Below are positions 1 to 8,063 of a stretch of 12,396 bases of DNA, in pieces. A program made the translations under genes and the position numbers. The stretch's first letter is position 1; every line of letters begins with the position of its first letter. Source of the stretch: an uncultured Candidatus Melainabacteria bacterium. Its GTDB lineage: Bacteria > Cyanobacteriota > Vampirovibrionia > Gastranaerophilales > Gastranaerophilaceae. The DNA lies in NCBI GenBank assembly GCA_934717895.1, contig CAKUZO010000052.1, forward strand, positions 1 through 12,396, read 5' to 3'. The notes below the pieces were generated by a model. That model was not told the DNA's origin. It ran no database searches and worked only from the letters and a program-made list of their open reading frames with translations.

Positions 1-949
1 AAGTTGCACCTAACGGAAGTACGAAACTTGAAATTTTGTGAGAAATTCCTCGTTTTTCGCAACATGCAATTGTCAAAGGTAATGTTGCAGAAGAACTTGC
101 CGTTCCAAATGCAACCATCATAGCTTCTGCAATTGCAGAATATAACATAACGATATTTACCTTAGAGAAAAATCTCAAAAATAGCGGATAAACCACACAA
201 AGTTGAAGCATAAACCCAACAAATAATACAAATAAATATTTAGAAATACTATTGAAAATATCAATACCGAAACTTGAAACAGCACTTGCAGTCAAAGCAA
301 AAACACCGGGAGCAGCAAAGTACATAATCCAGTCGGTAATTTTCATAGTTGCCGCAAAAACAGATTCAAAAAACGAAACAATCGGACGGTTCACATCGCC
401 AACCTTTGCAAGCGCTATTGCAAAAAGTAATACAAATACAATAATTGGAACCATATCACCTGATGCAAATGAGTGCATAGGATTATTCGGAATAAAGCCA
501 AGGAAGATATTTAGAATATTTCCTTGTTGTTGCGCAACGGCAGATGCAACTGATGTCTGAACTTCACTTGCGGCATTTTGAGTAATATAATGCGCAGCAC
601 CAAGTCCAGGTTTAAAAATTAACGCAAGAACCGCACCAATAGCAACGGCAGCAGTTGTAATAATTCCGTAATACGCAATCATCTTAGTTCCAAACTTGCC
701 AAGCTGTTTGTTGTCGCCAATACTCGTAATTCCGATTACAATTGCAGAAACAACCAACGGAATAACAACCATCTGAATTAATCTGATAAACACTTGACCG
801 ATAAACGTTAAAATTGTTGATACAAGCGGATATTCGTGACCGTGCAAGAAAATTCCAACAGCGATACCGAGAATAATCCCAAAGAAAATGTGCCAATTTC
901 TCTTAATTCCAAGCCCGAGGGCGATAAGAATTTGCATGTGTAATTTCAT
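1..949 (-). CDS. Dicarboxylate/amino acid:cation symporter (SDF/DAACS family), C-terminus off window
   Basis: This is an inner-membrane secondary transporter that would import C4-dicarboxylates or acidic amino acids with Na+ or H+. The 316 visible residues read without a stop to the window edge. Seen directly: many hydrophobic helices; the family stretch IPNNPMHSFASGDMVPIIVF at about 153-172; the serine-rich re-entrant loop ASSSATLPLT (284-293, hairpin 1); and the final residues VLPLGAT (310-316), which in this family lead straight into the NMDG cation site, here outside the window. Family members are about 400-430 residues, so roughly 100 C-terminal residues are missing. The ATG at 949 is chosen because AGAGGA lies 6 nt upstream and helix 1 follows at once. 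It sits 100 bp downstream of hydE on the same strand but has its own promoter. Substrate (glutamate, aspartate, fumarate, serine) cannot be told without the end. Confidence 0.93.
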   Translation of the reverse strand, partial: MKLHMQILIALGLGIKRNWHIFFGIILGIAVGIFLHGHEYPLVSTILTFIGQVFIRLIQMVVIPLVVSAIVIGITSIGDNKQLGKFGTKMIAYYGIITTAAVAIGAVLALIFKPGLGAAHYITQNAASEVQTSVASAVAQQQGNILNIFLGFIPNNPMHSFASGDMVPIIVFVLLFAIALAKVGDVNRPIVSFFESVFAATMKITDWIMYFAAPGVFALTASAVSSFGIDIFNSISKYLFVLFVGFMLQLCVVYPLFLRFFSKVNIVMLYSAIAEAMMVAFGTASSSATLPLTIACCEKRGISHKISSFVLPLGAT

Positions 950-983
950 ATATAATCCTCTTTCTAAATATCGTTACTCATCA

Positions 984-1012
984 ATTATACAACTTTTTAT
1001 TCAAAATTTCAA
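984..1012 (-). promoter_or_regulatory. Sigma70-type promoter of the symporter gene
   Basis: On the minus strand TTGAAA (1007-1012) is followed by a 17-bp spacer and a perfect TATAAT (984-989). Start of transcription would fall near 977, giving a leader of about 28 nt before the ATG at 949. This suggests the symporter is transcribed separately from the upstream hydE operon. No convincing terminator is seen after hydE: only a 5-bp stem (AGGTT/AACCT) just past its stop, so read-through remains possible. Confidence 0.7.
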
Positions 1013-1049
1013 ACATTTTAGACAAAAATCGTAGGTTTGAGGGATAAAC

Positions 1050-2045
1050 TTAACCTGTTTTCCTAAACCCATAATCTTTTGAAATAGTACGCCCGATTGA
1101 TCTGATTTTTCCGCCAATACAATTGTAACATTGGGACGGGTTTTCATTTATACAAATTTTATTCGGATAAATCTCATATTTTGCCCGATATTCTGTTGTT
1201 GTTACATTTGGCATAACAACGTTTGCGCCACTTTGTAACGCAATAATTCTACCGTTCGGATTTAATGTTTCCATAGCTGTTGTCGCAGGAATATTAATAT
1301 TTTTCAGCAAAATTCTTGTCAACGCCATAACCTTCAAAGCAAGCGTAAAATTGCCGTTCGGCATATCTTTCAACGGCGTATGAGGGTGTGCGATAAACGG
1401 TCCAATTCCAATCATATCCGCATTTATCTCTTTGAAAAACAAAATATCGTCCGCAAGTGATTCAACTGTTTGTTCCGGAAGTCCGACAAGGCAACCTGTT
1501 CCGACTTCATACCCGAGTTTTTTCAAATCTTTCAAGCATCTTACACGATTTTCAAAACTCATATTAGGGTGCATTTTTTTGTATAAATCCTTGTCGGTCG
1601 TTTCAATTCTAATCAAATACCTATCTGCACCGCAATCTCTAAACGCTTTGTAATCCTCAAAACTTCTCTCTCCAATGCTCAAAGTCAGCGCCACATCAAA
1701 CTCTTTAATCCTTCTGATAATGTCACAAAGAATTTCTTTGGTATAAAACACATCTTCACCAGACTGCAAAACTATCGTTTTATAGCCCATTTCTACTGCT
1801 TTTTGGGCATATTTCACAATATCATCTGGCAAAATTCTGTATCTATCAAGTTCTTTATTTTCGCACCTTAACCCACAATATTTGCAAAAACAATGACAAA
1901 TATTAGAAAACTCTATTAACCCACGCAAATGAACTTCATCACCGACATTTTCACGACGGACTTTATCCGCAAGCGAAAATAACCATTCGTTTTGGCTGTC
2001 GTCTTTCAAAATATCCACAATCTCTTTTTTGGTAAATTCTGCCAT
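1050..2045 (-). CDS. hydE: [FeFe] hydrogenase H-cluster maturation radical SAM enzyme HydE
   Basis: HydE is a cytoplasmic radical-SAM enzyme that, with HydG and HydF, builds the 2Fe subcluster of [FeFe] hydrogenase, acting on the iron-CO-CN-cysteine product of HydG. Seen in the 331 residues: RGLIEFSNIC entering the CxxxCxxC cluster motif (C50, C54, C57); the following GLRCEN and YR stretch typical of HydE; the LQSGED strand (93-98); and a C-terminal Cx7CxxC (C298, C306, C309). That spacing equals the accessory-cluster cysteines of Thermotoga HydE. Length fits the family (about 340-350). The ATG at 2045 abuts the TAA of the upstream SDR gene with no gap, so translation is probably coupled; only a weak GGA precedes it. 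PylB and BioB are relatives, but the sequence around the cluster and the C-terminal cysteines favour HydE. No hydrogenase, HydF or HydG lies in the window. Confidence 0.9.
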   Translation of the reverse strand: MAEFTKKEIVDILKDDSQNEWLFSLADKVRRENVGDEVHLRGLIEFSNICHCFCKYCGLRCENKELDRYRILPDDIVKYAQKAVEMGYKTIVLQSGEDVFYTKEILCDIIRRIKEFDVALTLSIGERSFEDYKAFRDCGADRYLIRIETTDKDLYKKMHPNMSFENRVRCLKDLKKLGYEVGTGCLVGLPEQTVESLADDILFFKEINADMIGIGPFIAHPHTPLKDMPNGNFTLALKVMALTRILLKNINIPATTAMETLNPNGRIIALQSGANVVMPNVTTTEYRAKYEIYPNKICINENPSQCYNCIGGKIRSIGRTISKDYGFRKTG

Positions 2046-2849
2046 TTATTTTCCAAACTTTCTCTGCATTCCAAGTTTAATTAATTTATTTTGCAAACTA
2101 AATGGCAATTTCGCAACAAGTTCTGCAAACATTGCATCGCGTCCGACAGTATATGAAGGTTTTGGGTTATCCAAAGCATCAGCCTTCAAAATCACATCGA
2201 CAACTTTTTGCACATTTAAGCCTTTTTGTCCGTTTTTATGGGCATTTTCAACCATATATTTCATTTCTTTATCATAGCCGACACAATTTTCGATAGCCGA
2301 CTTATTGAGCTCAATCGATTTGTCCCAAAGCGGAGTTGCAATAACCCCGGGTTTTATAGAAACGACTTTCAAACCGGACTCCAAAGTCATTGCGTTGAAC
2401 AAAATGTCCAAAGCTCTTTTGGAAGCGCAATAAGGTGCCACAAACGGGAATATTCCAAAACTTGACATAGAACTGATATTTATAACTTTTCCATTATTCA
2501 AAATCGGTAAAAGTCTTTGCGTAAAATCAAGATGAGCGAATGTATTAACCTCAAACTGTTTTCTGATATCATCAACAGAAAGTTTTTCAACAACACCTGC
2601 AACAACGCACCCTGCAACATTAATCAGGGTATCAACCTTGTCTGTTTGAGATTTGATAAACGCAGAAGCCTGTGCAATACTGTCTTTTCGTTCCATATCA
2701 ATGTAGAAAGGGATTGCGCCAAGTTTTTGCAAGTTTTCAACGTATTTTTCATTTCTATAACCGGCAAAAACTCGATTATCTTTTGAAAGCTGTTCTACAA
2801 GAACTTTCCCAATACCTGATGTTGCGCCTGTAATTACGTAAGTTTTCAA
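2046..2849 (-). CDS. Short-chain dehydrogenase/reductase (classical SDR), TTG start
   Basis: This is a cytoplasmic NAD(P)-dependent oxidoreductase of the classical SDR family, 267 residues. Seen: the Rossmann cofactor motif TGATSGIG (7-14), a variant NVAG (77-80, usually NNAG), N102, the catalytic serine region ISS (125-127), Y140 and K144 in YCASK, and the PGVIATP loop (167-173). All catalytic positions are present. The arginines soon after strand 2 (YRNEK, 31-35) may point to NADP(H), which is inference. The start codon is TTG at 2849: it gives the canonical MKTYVITGATSGIG opening, and AGAGG lies about 6 nt upstream. The gene starts 15 bp after pilC and abuts hydE, so it belongs to the same transcript although it has no obvious pilus role. 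Substrate is unknown; the C-terminal third (lipid or sterol-like SDR region) gives no specific clue. Confidence 0.9.
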   Translation of the reverse strand: MKTYVITGATSGIGKVLVEQLSKDNRVFAGYRNEKYVENLQKLGAIPFYIDMERKDSIAQASAFIKSQTDKVDTLINVAGCVVAGVVEKLSVDDIRKQFEVNTFAHLDFTQRLLPILNNGKVINISSMSSFGIFPFVAPYCASKRALDILFNAMTLESGLKVVSIKPGVIATPLWDKSIELNKSAIENCVGYDKEMKYMVENAHKNGQKGLNVQKVVDVILKADALDNPKPSYTVGRDAMFAELVAKLPFSLQNKLIKLGMQRKFGK

Positions 2850-2864
2850 AGTTTTCCTCTTTCT

Positions 2865-4088
2865 CTAATCTGACATGTAAGAGCTGAATAGTGGCATATA
2901 CAATGCAAGAGCCAATGTCAATACGATACTACCGATTACGATAAGCATTATCGGCTCAATCATCTTAGTCATTGTATCAATGATGCCGTCAAGTTTTTTA
3001 TCAATAAAGCTTGTAGCTTGCAAAAGCATATCACCCAAACGACCTGATTGTTCACCTGTTGCAATCATAAACAAAATCATCTTAGGCATAACACCAGTCG
3101 AACGCAATGCAATAGACAAGTGCTGACCTTGTTGAACTTTTTGAGTCGCTGTTTCAATTTTTGTTTTCAACGTATGGTTTGTCAAAGTCACGTTTGCCAA
3201 ATACAAACATTCAATAATCGGAACACCGGCATCATAAGCAACCTGCATTACCGCAATAAAGTTGGCAAAGTTTGAATATTGAACCAAATCCGAAAGTAGG
3301 GGAACTTTCAAAACAATTTCATCAATTTTTCGTTTACTAGGTTGCCATCTCGTAATAAATGCGAAAAATCCGCCGATTGAACCTAAAATAAGCGGAACAA
3401 AGAACCAATAAGTTTTCAAGAAAATACCTGCATCCATAAGAGTTTGCGTAATCCAAGGCAATTCTTTTCCCATATTATCAAACATGTCTTTAAATACCGG
3501 AAATACAAACATTAACATAACAAGGACAATAATTACAGCCAAAATGATAACGAACATCGGATACATCAATGTTCCAATTACTTTTCCTCGAATATTTGCT
3601 TGTTTTGTTAGCAATTCCAATAAACGTTGCAAAGTTTTTTCAAGTTCACCGGAATCTTCACCGGCTTTTACCAAACCGATATAAATCTGTCCAAATTGTT
3701 CGGGATATTTTGCAATCGTATCGGCAAATGTCGCACCTGCCATAATCTGTCTTCGGAGTTCTTGTGCTACAAGTCGAACTTTCAATTTGGCAGCATCATT
3801 TTCAATAAACATCAAAGATTCAATAATCGGAATCCCGGCTTGTGCCAAAATCTGCATGGTTGACGTAAAATCCATTCTATCTTGTAAACCGAGTTTTTGA
3901 ATTTTACCACCCTTGACTTTTACACTTGCTTCTTTCTCTTCTTCTTTTGATTTTTCTTCGTAAACCTTAGTTGGGAGAAAGCCGAGTTTTTTAATATTTG
4001 CACGAGCTTCCCTAAGATCGCCCGCTTCGACCTTTCCTTTTACGATATCTTTATTGTTTTTTAAAGCGATATAATTATATATTGCCAT
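2865..4088 (-). CDS. pilC: Type IV pilus / type II secretion inner-membrane platform protein PilC/GspF
   Basis: This polytopic inner-membrane protein forms the platform on which the PilB/GspE motor turns to extrude pilin. Seen in the 407 residues: the N-terminal family opening YNYIALKNNKDIVKG with the LGFLPTKV stretch; two homologous T2SSF cytoplasmic domains (about 70-170 and 272-372), each carrying the duplicated GExSGxL element (KAGEDSGEL 141-149; ATGEQSGRL 343-351); and three membrane helices near 171-197, 222-244 and 377-401. Length is typical (about 400). The ATG at 4088 has AGGAG 5 nt upstream, inside the 8-bp gap after pilB, so the two are probably co-translated. A charged Lys/Glu linker occupies 44-60. 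PilC and GspF cannot be separated reliably by sequence; the name pilC is chosen by analogy. Confidence 0.93.
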   Translation of the reverse strand: MAIYNYIALKNNKDIVKGKVEAGDLREARANIKKLGFLPTKVYEEKSKEEEKEASVKVKGGKIQKLGLQDRMDFTSTMQILAQAGIPIIESLMFIENDAAKLKVRLVAQELRRQIMAGATFADTIAKYPEQFGQIYIGLVKAGEDSGELEKTLQRLLELLTKQANIRGKVIGTLMYPMFVIILAVIIVLVMLMFVFPVFKDMFDNMGKELPWITQTLMDAGIFLKTYWFFVPLILGSIGGFFAFITRWQPSKRKIDEIVLKVPLLSDLVQYSNFANFIAVMQVAYDAGVPIIECLYLANVTLTNHTLKTKIETATQKVQQGQHLSIALRSTGVMPKMILFMIATGEQSGRLGDMLLQATSFIDKKLDGIIDTMTKMIEPIMLIVIGSIVLTLALALYMPLFSSYMSD

Positions 4089-4096
4089 TGCATCTC

Positions 4097-6106
4097 CTAT
4101 TCATTAACAACACCTAGGACTCTGACGAATTCGTCTATTGTTGTTTTTCCATCTAAAATATGTTTTATACAAGATTGGTGTAAAGTCGTCATACCATTAC
4201 GAACTGCCGCTTCTTCAATTTCTAAGTCATGTGCACCCATTGCAACTAATTTTTTAATTTCTTTGTTAATTGCCATAATCTCATAAACACCAAGTCGGCC
4301 TTTATACCCTGTAAAATCACATTTGCTGCAACCTTTTGCACGATATATCGGCTTTTTCATGAATTTTTGAATTTCTTCTTCATTCGTCATTATTTGTCGA
4401 GCTTCATCACGCGTTGCAAAATATTCTTCTTTGCAATCATCACAAAGACGTCTAACAAGACGTTGAGCAATTACACCTGACAAGGTTGAAGAAACCAAAT
4501 AATCTTTTGCTCCCATTTCAATCAAACGAGTAACTGTTGCGGCAGCCGAATTTGTGTGAACCGTACTTAATACCAAGTGACCTGTTAGTGCGGCAGAAAT
4601 CGCAATTTCCAATGTTTCGTAGTCACGGATTTCACCAACTAGGATAATATCAGGGTCCTGTCTTAAAATAGCTCTCATACAAGATGCAAAAGTAATGCCG
4701 GCTTTTGCGTTAATCTGTGACTGGTTAATACCTTCCAACTTAATTTCTATCGGGTCTTCAATTGTTGTAATGTTTACATCTTCATCGTTCAAACTCTTCA
4801 AAACAGAATATAAAGTTGTTGTTTTACCGGAACCGGTAGGACCTGATGTCAAGATAATTCCGTTAGGACAACTTACCATTGTTTTAATTTTTTCAATGTC
4901 TTGCGGAGATCCTCCAACCAAGCTGATATTTTTATCCGCAGCATTCAAGCTCACAGCAGGCGCTAGTACACGAATACAAACCTTTTCCTTTCCAGATACC
5001 GGTAATGTGTTAATACGGAAATCATAAGAACCATTTTTGTACTTAATAGAAAAAGTACCGTCTTGAGGTCTTCTATGTTCTGCAATGTTCATTCTTGACA
5101 AAACTTTAAAACGGGCAATTACCTGAGTTTCTACCTTTGGCGGAATATCTAAAACTTTTTGTAACATACCGTCTTTTCTGTATCTTACAATATAGCCCTT
5201 AAGCCTTGGTTCAATGTGAATATCGGAAACTTTATTGTCAATAGCGTTGGTGATAATTTGGTTAACAAATGTTGCAACAGAGCCGGTTGAATCTTTCAAC
5301 TGTTTATCAACCATTTCTGCTAACGACTCTTCAACCTCAAATTCGTCTGCTTCGCTTTCAATTTGTTTGATTACTTTTTCAGTTTCCTTCTTTTGTTCAC
5401 TGAAAAATGTATTCAATGAGTTTTGAAACTCATAATGAGTCATCAAAAGTTGCTTAGGATTTTGCCCTGTCATATAAATAATGTCTTTTAAGACATCAGG
5501 TTTAACAGGTGTTACAACCCCTAAAATTAATGTTTTACCATCAGAAGATATCGGAATGATTTTATTTGCTCTAATAAAATCTTCCGGCAACATTTTTACA
5601 TACTTATCCTGAGATGCAAGTTGTTCTGGCGTAACCAAATCATAGCCGGTTTGTAAATGAAGAATTTCTTTCAACTGATCAAGCGTAATAAAACCGAGTT
5701 TAAACAAAGTCGAACCAATCGGAATTCTTTGCCTTTTACTTTCGGCTAAGGCTTGAAGTAATTGGATATCATTAATATATCCTTTTTGAATTAATAATTC
5801 ACCTAGTTTTACTTGTTTAAATGTCCCGTCATCACTACTATCTTTCTGCATTTCAGTTTTTAAGAAAGACATTAGTTCTTTTAAATCATCTTCTGAAACA
5901 GGAATATATTTAATTTGATTAGGAAATGTTTCGTGTAATTTTGTATTTATAACTTCTCTATCAGAAGCAGGTTCAATAGCAACAAACAAAAAATTATCCT
6001 TAACACAAAGTGGAACAAAGTTATATTGTTCCATTTGTGTAATATCTAATTTATCCAGTATCTCTTTGTTGATACTGCTTTTCAGTCTTTTTAAAACTTC
6101 ATTCAT
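4097..6106 (-). CDS. pilB: Type IV pilus / type II secretion assembly ATPase PilB/GspE with MshEN domain
   Basis: This cytoplasmic hexameric ATPase powers pilin polymerisation. Seen in the 669 residues: a first GspE-N-like segment (about 1-85); a full MshEN-type module (98-235) with two KLG/PIG...L...G...L...L half-repeats, the type that binds cyclic-di-GMP in MshE; SDIHIEPR (294-301); Walker A GPTGSGKT (422-429); Asp box TTIEDPIE (447-454); Walker B IILVGEIRD (487-495, E492); His box GHLVLSTVHTN (509-519); and the zinc-type cysteines C555, C558, C593 and C596. All catalytic motifs are intact. It is longer than the common PilB (about 570) but close to cyanobacterial PilB. The ATG at 6106 lies 19 bp after pilQ without a recognisable Shine-Dalgarno. 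The retraction ATPase PilT is not in the window. Retraction-type identity is excluded by the N-terminal domains and cysteines. Confidence 0.95.
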   Translation of the reverse strand: MNEVLKRLKSSINKEILDKLDITQMEQYNFVPLCVKDNFLFVAIEPASDREVINTKLHETFPNQIKYIPVSEDDLKELMSFLKTEMQKDSSDDGTFKQVKLGELLIQKGYINDIQLLQALAESKRQRIPIGSTLFKLGFITLDQLKEILHLQTGYDLVTPEQLASQDKYVKMLPEDFIRANKIIPISSDGKTLILGVVTPVKPDVLKDIIYMTGQNPKQLLMTHYEFQNSLNTFFSEQKKETEKVIKQIESEADEFEVEESLAEMVDKQLKDSTGSVATFVNQIITNAIDNKVSDIHIEPRLKGYIVRYRKDGMLQKVLDIPPKVETQVIARFKVLSRMNIAEHRRPQDGTFSIKYKNGSYDFRINTLPVSGKEKVCIRVLAPAVSLNAADKNISLVGGSPQDIEKIKTMVSCPNGIILTSGPTGSGKTTTLYSVLKSLNDEDVNITTIEDPIEIKLEGINQSQINAKAGITFASCMRAILRQDPDIILVGEIRDYETLEIAISAALTGHLVLSTVHTNSAAATVTRLIEMGAKDYLVSSTLSGVIAQRLVRRLCDDCKEEYFATRDEARQIMTNEEEIQKFMKKPIYRAKGCSKCDFTGYKGRLGVYEIMAINKEIKKLVAMGAHDLEIEEAAVRNGMTTLHQSCIKHILDGKTTIDEFVRVLGVVNE

Positions 6107-6125
6107 GTTTGTTGTTTTTTATGTT

Positions 6126-8042
6126 TTATAATGCATCGGTTCCTACTGCATCTTCTGTATCCGTAACAATCTTCGGAGTAATCATTATTACCATTTCATT
6201 TTTTTGCTTTTTAGAACTTGAACTTCTAAACATAGACCCGATCACCGGAAGATCTCCTAAAACAGGGACTTTACCAACACTTTTTTGTTCTTCTTCGTTA
6301 ATCATACCTGCAATAACAAGAGTTTCTCCATCTTTAATTCTAACATTTTTCAAATCAAGATTTCTGTGAGAAAGCAATGTTGCTGCGGTATAAGGGCCGA
6401 TACTATCTTTCGCATCTAGTTGCGACAAAATAGTAGAATATTCTGGTTTAATGTTCATTGTAACATATCCGTCAGGACTTATAAATGGAGTAATTGAAAT
6501 CTTAATACCGGCATCACTACCAATATTATATGTCCTTGTCGCAATTGTACCACCGGTGTATGCACTCTGTTCAGAAGAAGTTGATTCTACATAATCTTGT
6601 GTAATATCAATTGTAGATTCTTCACCATTGGTTACTAAAATACGAGGATTTGCAACTACTCTACCTTTTGAATTTTCTACTAAAAAGTTTACAGCATAAG
6701 AAATAGTCATTGGACCTTTGTACATCTTTAAAGGATCTTTTTGAGTCGCTGCTCCATCTTTAACGTCCCAAACTTCTTGTTCTTTTCCTTTAAAGAATAC
6801 TGGATATACTGGGTGAGTTCCTGTATTTGAGCCATCAAAAGTTGCTGAGAATACGTTACTCAAGAATGTCCATTTATTTGATAAAGATTTACTACCGCTT
6901 TCGTTCAACTCAACAATAGAAACCTCTAAATATGCTTGTGGCTGTTTTTTATCAGTATCTTTAATAAAGTCTGAAATCATTTCAAGCTGGTGTTCAGAGC
7001 CACCTATAACATTAATTGTACCTAATTGTGGATAATAAGCTACTGCCATATTTTGTAAACCAAAAGATGATACTGAACCACTTAATTTTCCATCAATAGT
7101 ACAAGCAACAGTACCGCCATTCAATGTCAAGCTACCACCTGATGAACCGCCACTACTTCCGCTACTGCTTCCGCTATCACTTGAACTTGAAGATTCACCG
7201 TCTGAGCCGCTGTCAGATGCCGCACCGGTCATAATTCCGGCTGCCCCACCTGTTGAAGACCCACCAGATGAAGAACTACCAGACGAAGAGCTGCTACCGG
7301 CTGAATCGCCAGAAGTTGCAGGAAGCAACATATTACAAATCATATCAGCCATTTCAGCAGGAGTTGTGTAATTTACCTTATAAACAGTAGTTTTAGGCTT
7401 TCTATCAAATTGAGCAACTACTTTTTTAGCAATTTGAACATCAGCTTTTGAACCAAATACGATTAATTCGTTTGTAGTCGGATTTGTAGAAACAATATCC
7501 GTATCAGAAAGTCCGGCTTTGTGCATTGCATAGATGTTTTTATTCAAGAACTCTGCAAGAGCAGCAGCACTAACGTATTTAACAGGAATTAATGTCATAT
7601 CTTGCTTCGCGAAATTAAATCCTGAAGTGCCGGCTTTTGCAACAATTAACGTACCATCATCAACTGCATAGTTCAAATCATTGATTTCCATAACCATATC
7701 AAAAGCTTTGCTTAAAGGTACATTTACCAAATCAAGAGTAACTTTTCCAGAAACAGAATCATGGAAAACTATATTCATGCCTGCTTTATCAGCGAACATT
7801 CTCAAAACCTGCTTTACATCTGAATCTCTTAAACTTATGCTTATTGCAGGATTTCTCTTAACAAAACTAACATCACCCTTCAATCTGAGTGAAGTTTCTC
7901 CTTGTTGAGTATCTCTCAACGCAGGTTTTGTTGTCCCTGTCATTGGATTTTCCATCGCAAATGCAGCCATAAGACCATTTGATAACACAAATGATGATAA
8001 CATCATGCCTGCAATAATTTTTTGTTTTATCGTATTATTCAT
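6126..8042 (-). CDS. pilQ: Secretin PilQ/GspD, outer-membrane pore, with a Ser/Gly-rich insertion
   Basis: Secretins form the gated outer-membrane channel for a pilus or secreted proteins. Seen in the 638 residues: a signal peptide with basic start (MNNTIKQK), hydrophobic core 9-28 and likely cleavage after AFA (29); an N0/STN-type domain (about 66-136); an N1-type domain (149-214); a further N-domain (217-365) split by a Ser/Gly-rich stretch (243-304); and the secretin core (about 445-626) ending in the signature VPVLGDLPVIGSMF (592-605) and the amphipathic MVIMITPKIV strand (617-626). No AMIN domain is seen, unlike many PilQ proteins, so a GspD role is possible. The ATG at 8042 has GGGAG 5 nt upstream. 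It sits 21 bp after the PilP/GspC-like gene and 19 bp before pilB. The presence of a secretin implies an outer membrane. Confidence 0.94.
   Translation of the reverse strand: MNNTIKQKIIAGMMLSSFVLSNGLMAAFAMENPMTGTTKPALRDTQQGETSLRLKGDVSFVKRNPAISISLRDSDVKQVLRMFADKAGMNIVFHDSVSGKVTLDLVNVPLSKAFDMVMEINDLNYAVDDGTLIVAKAGTSGFNFAKQDMTLIPVKYVSAAALAEFLNKNIYAMHKAGLSDTDIVSTNPTTNELIVFGSKADVQIAKKVVAQFDRKPKTTVYKVNYTTPAEMADMICNMLLPATSGDSAGSSSSSGSSSSGGSSTGGAAGIMTGAASDSGSDGESSSSSDSGSSSGSSGGSSGGSLTLNGGTVACTIDGKLSGSVSSFGLQNMAVAYYPQLGTINVIGGSEHQLEMISDFIKDTDKKQPQAYLEVSIVELNESGSKSLSNKWTFLSNVFSATFDGSNTGTHPVYPVFFKGKEQEVWDVKDGAATQKDPLKMYKGPMTISYAVNFLVENSKGRVVANPRILVTNGEESTIDITQDYVESTSSEQSAYTGGTIATRTYNIGSDAGIKISITPFISPDGYVTMNIKPEYSTILSQLDAKDSIGPYTAATLLSHRNLDLKNVRIKDGETLVIAGMINEEEQKSVGKVPVLGDLPVIGSMFRSSSSKKQKNEMVIMITPKIVTDTEDAVGTDAL
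7131..7316 (-). repeat. Ser/Gly-rich low-complexity coding insertion inside pilQ
   Basis: These bases encode PilQ residues 243-304, almost wholly Ser, Gly, Asp and Ala in irregular SSSG/SGGS runs. They fall in the middle of an N-domain: the half before it (VYKVNYTTPAEMADMI) and the half after it (the GTINVIGGSE strand) belong together. The stretch is probably a disordered loop in the periplasmic vestibule. Repetitive codons make it liable to slippage and length variation between strains, which is inference. Confidence 0.8.
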
Positions 8043-8063
8043 ATTTGCTCCCGCTTGTATTAA

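Noticed and set aside
252..560. A 102-codon plus-strand frame opposite the symporter gene.
   Set aside because: It is antisense to a clear membrane transporter reading through the same bases; its composition reflects the complement of hydrophobic codons.
684..896. A 70-codon minus-strand frame within the symporter region.
   Set aside because: It lies in a different frame from the continuous symporter reading (1-949), which carries the family motifs.
1050..2045. PylB (methylornithine synthase) or biotin synthase as identity of the radical SAM gene.
   Set aside because: The cluster surroundings (FSNIC...YCGLR) and the C-terminal Cx7CxxC fit HydE; no pyrrolysine or biotin genes are nearby.
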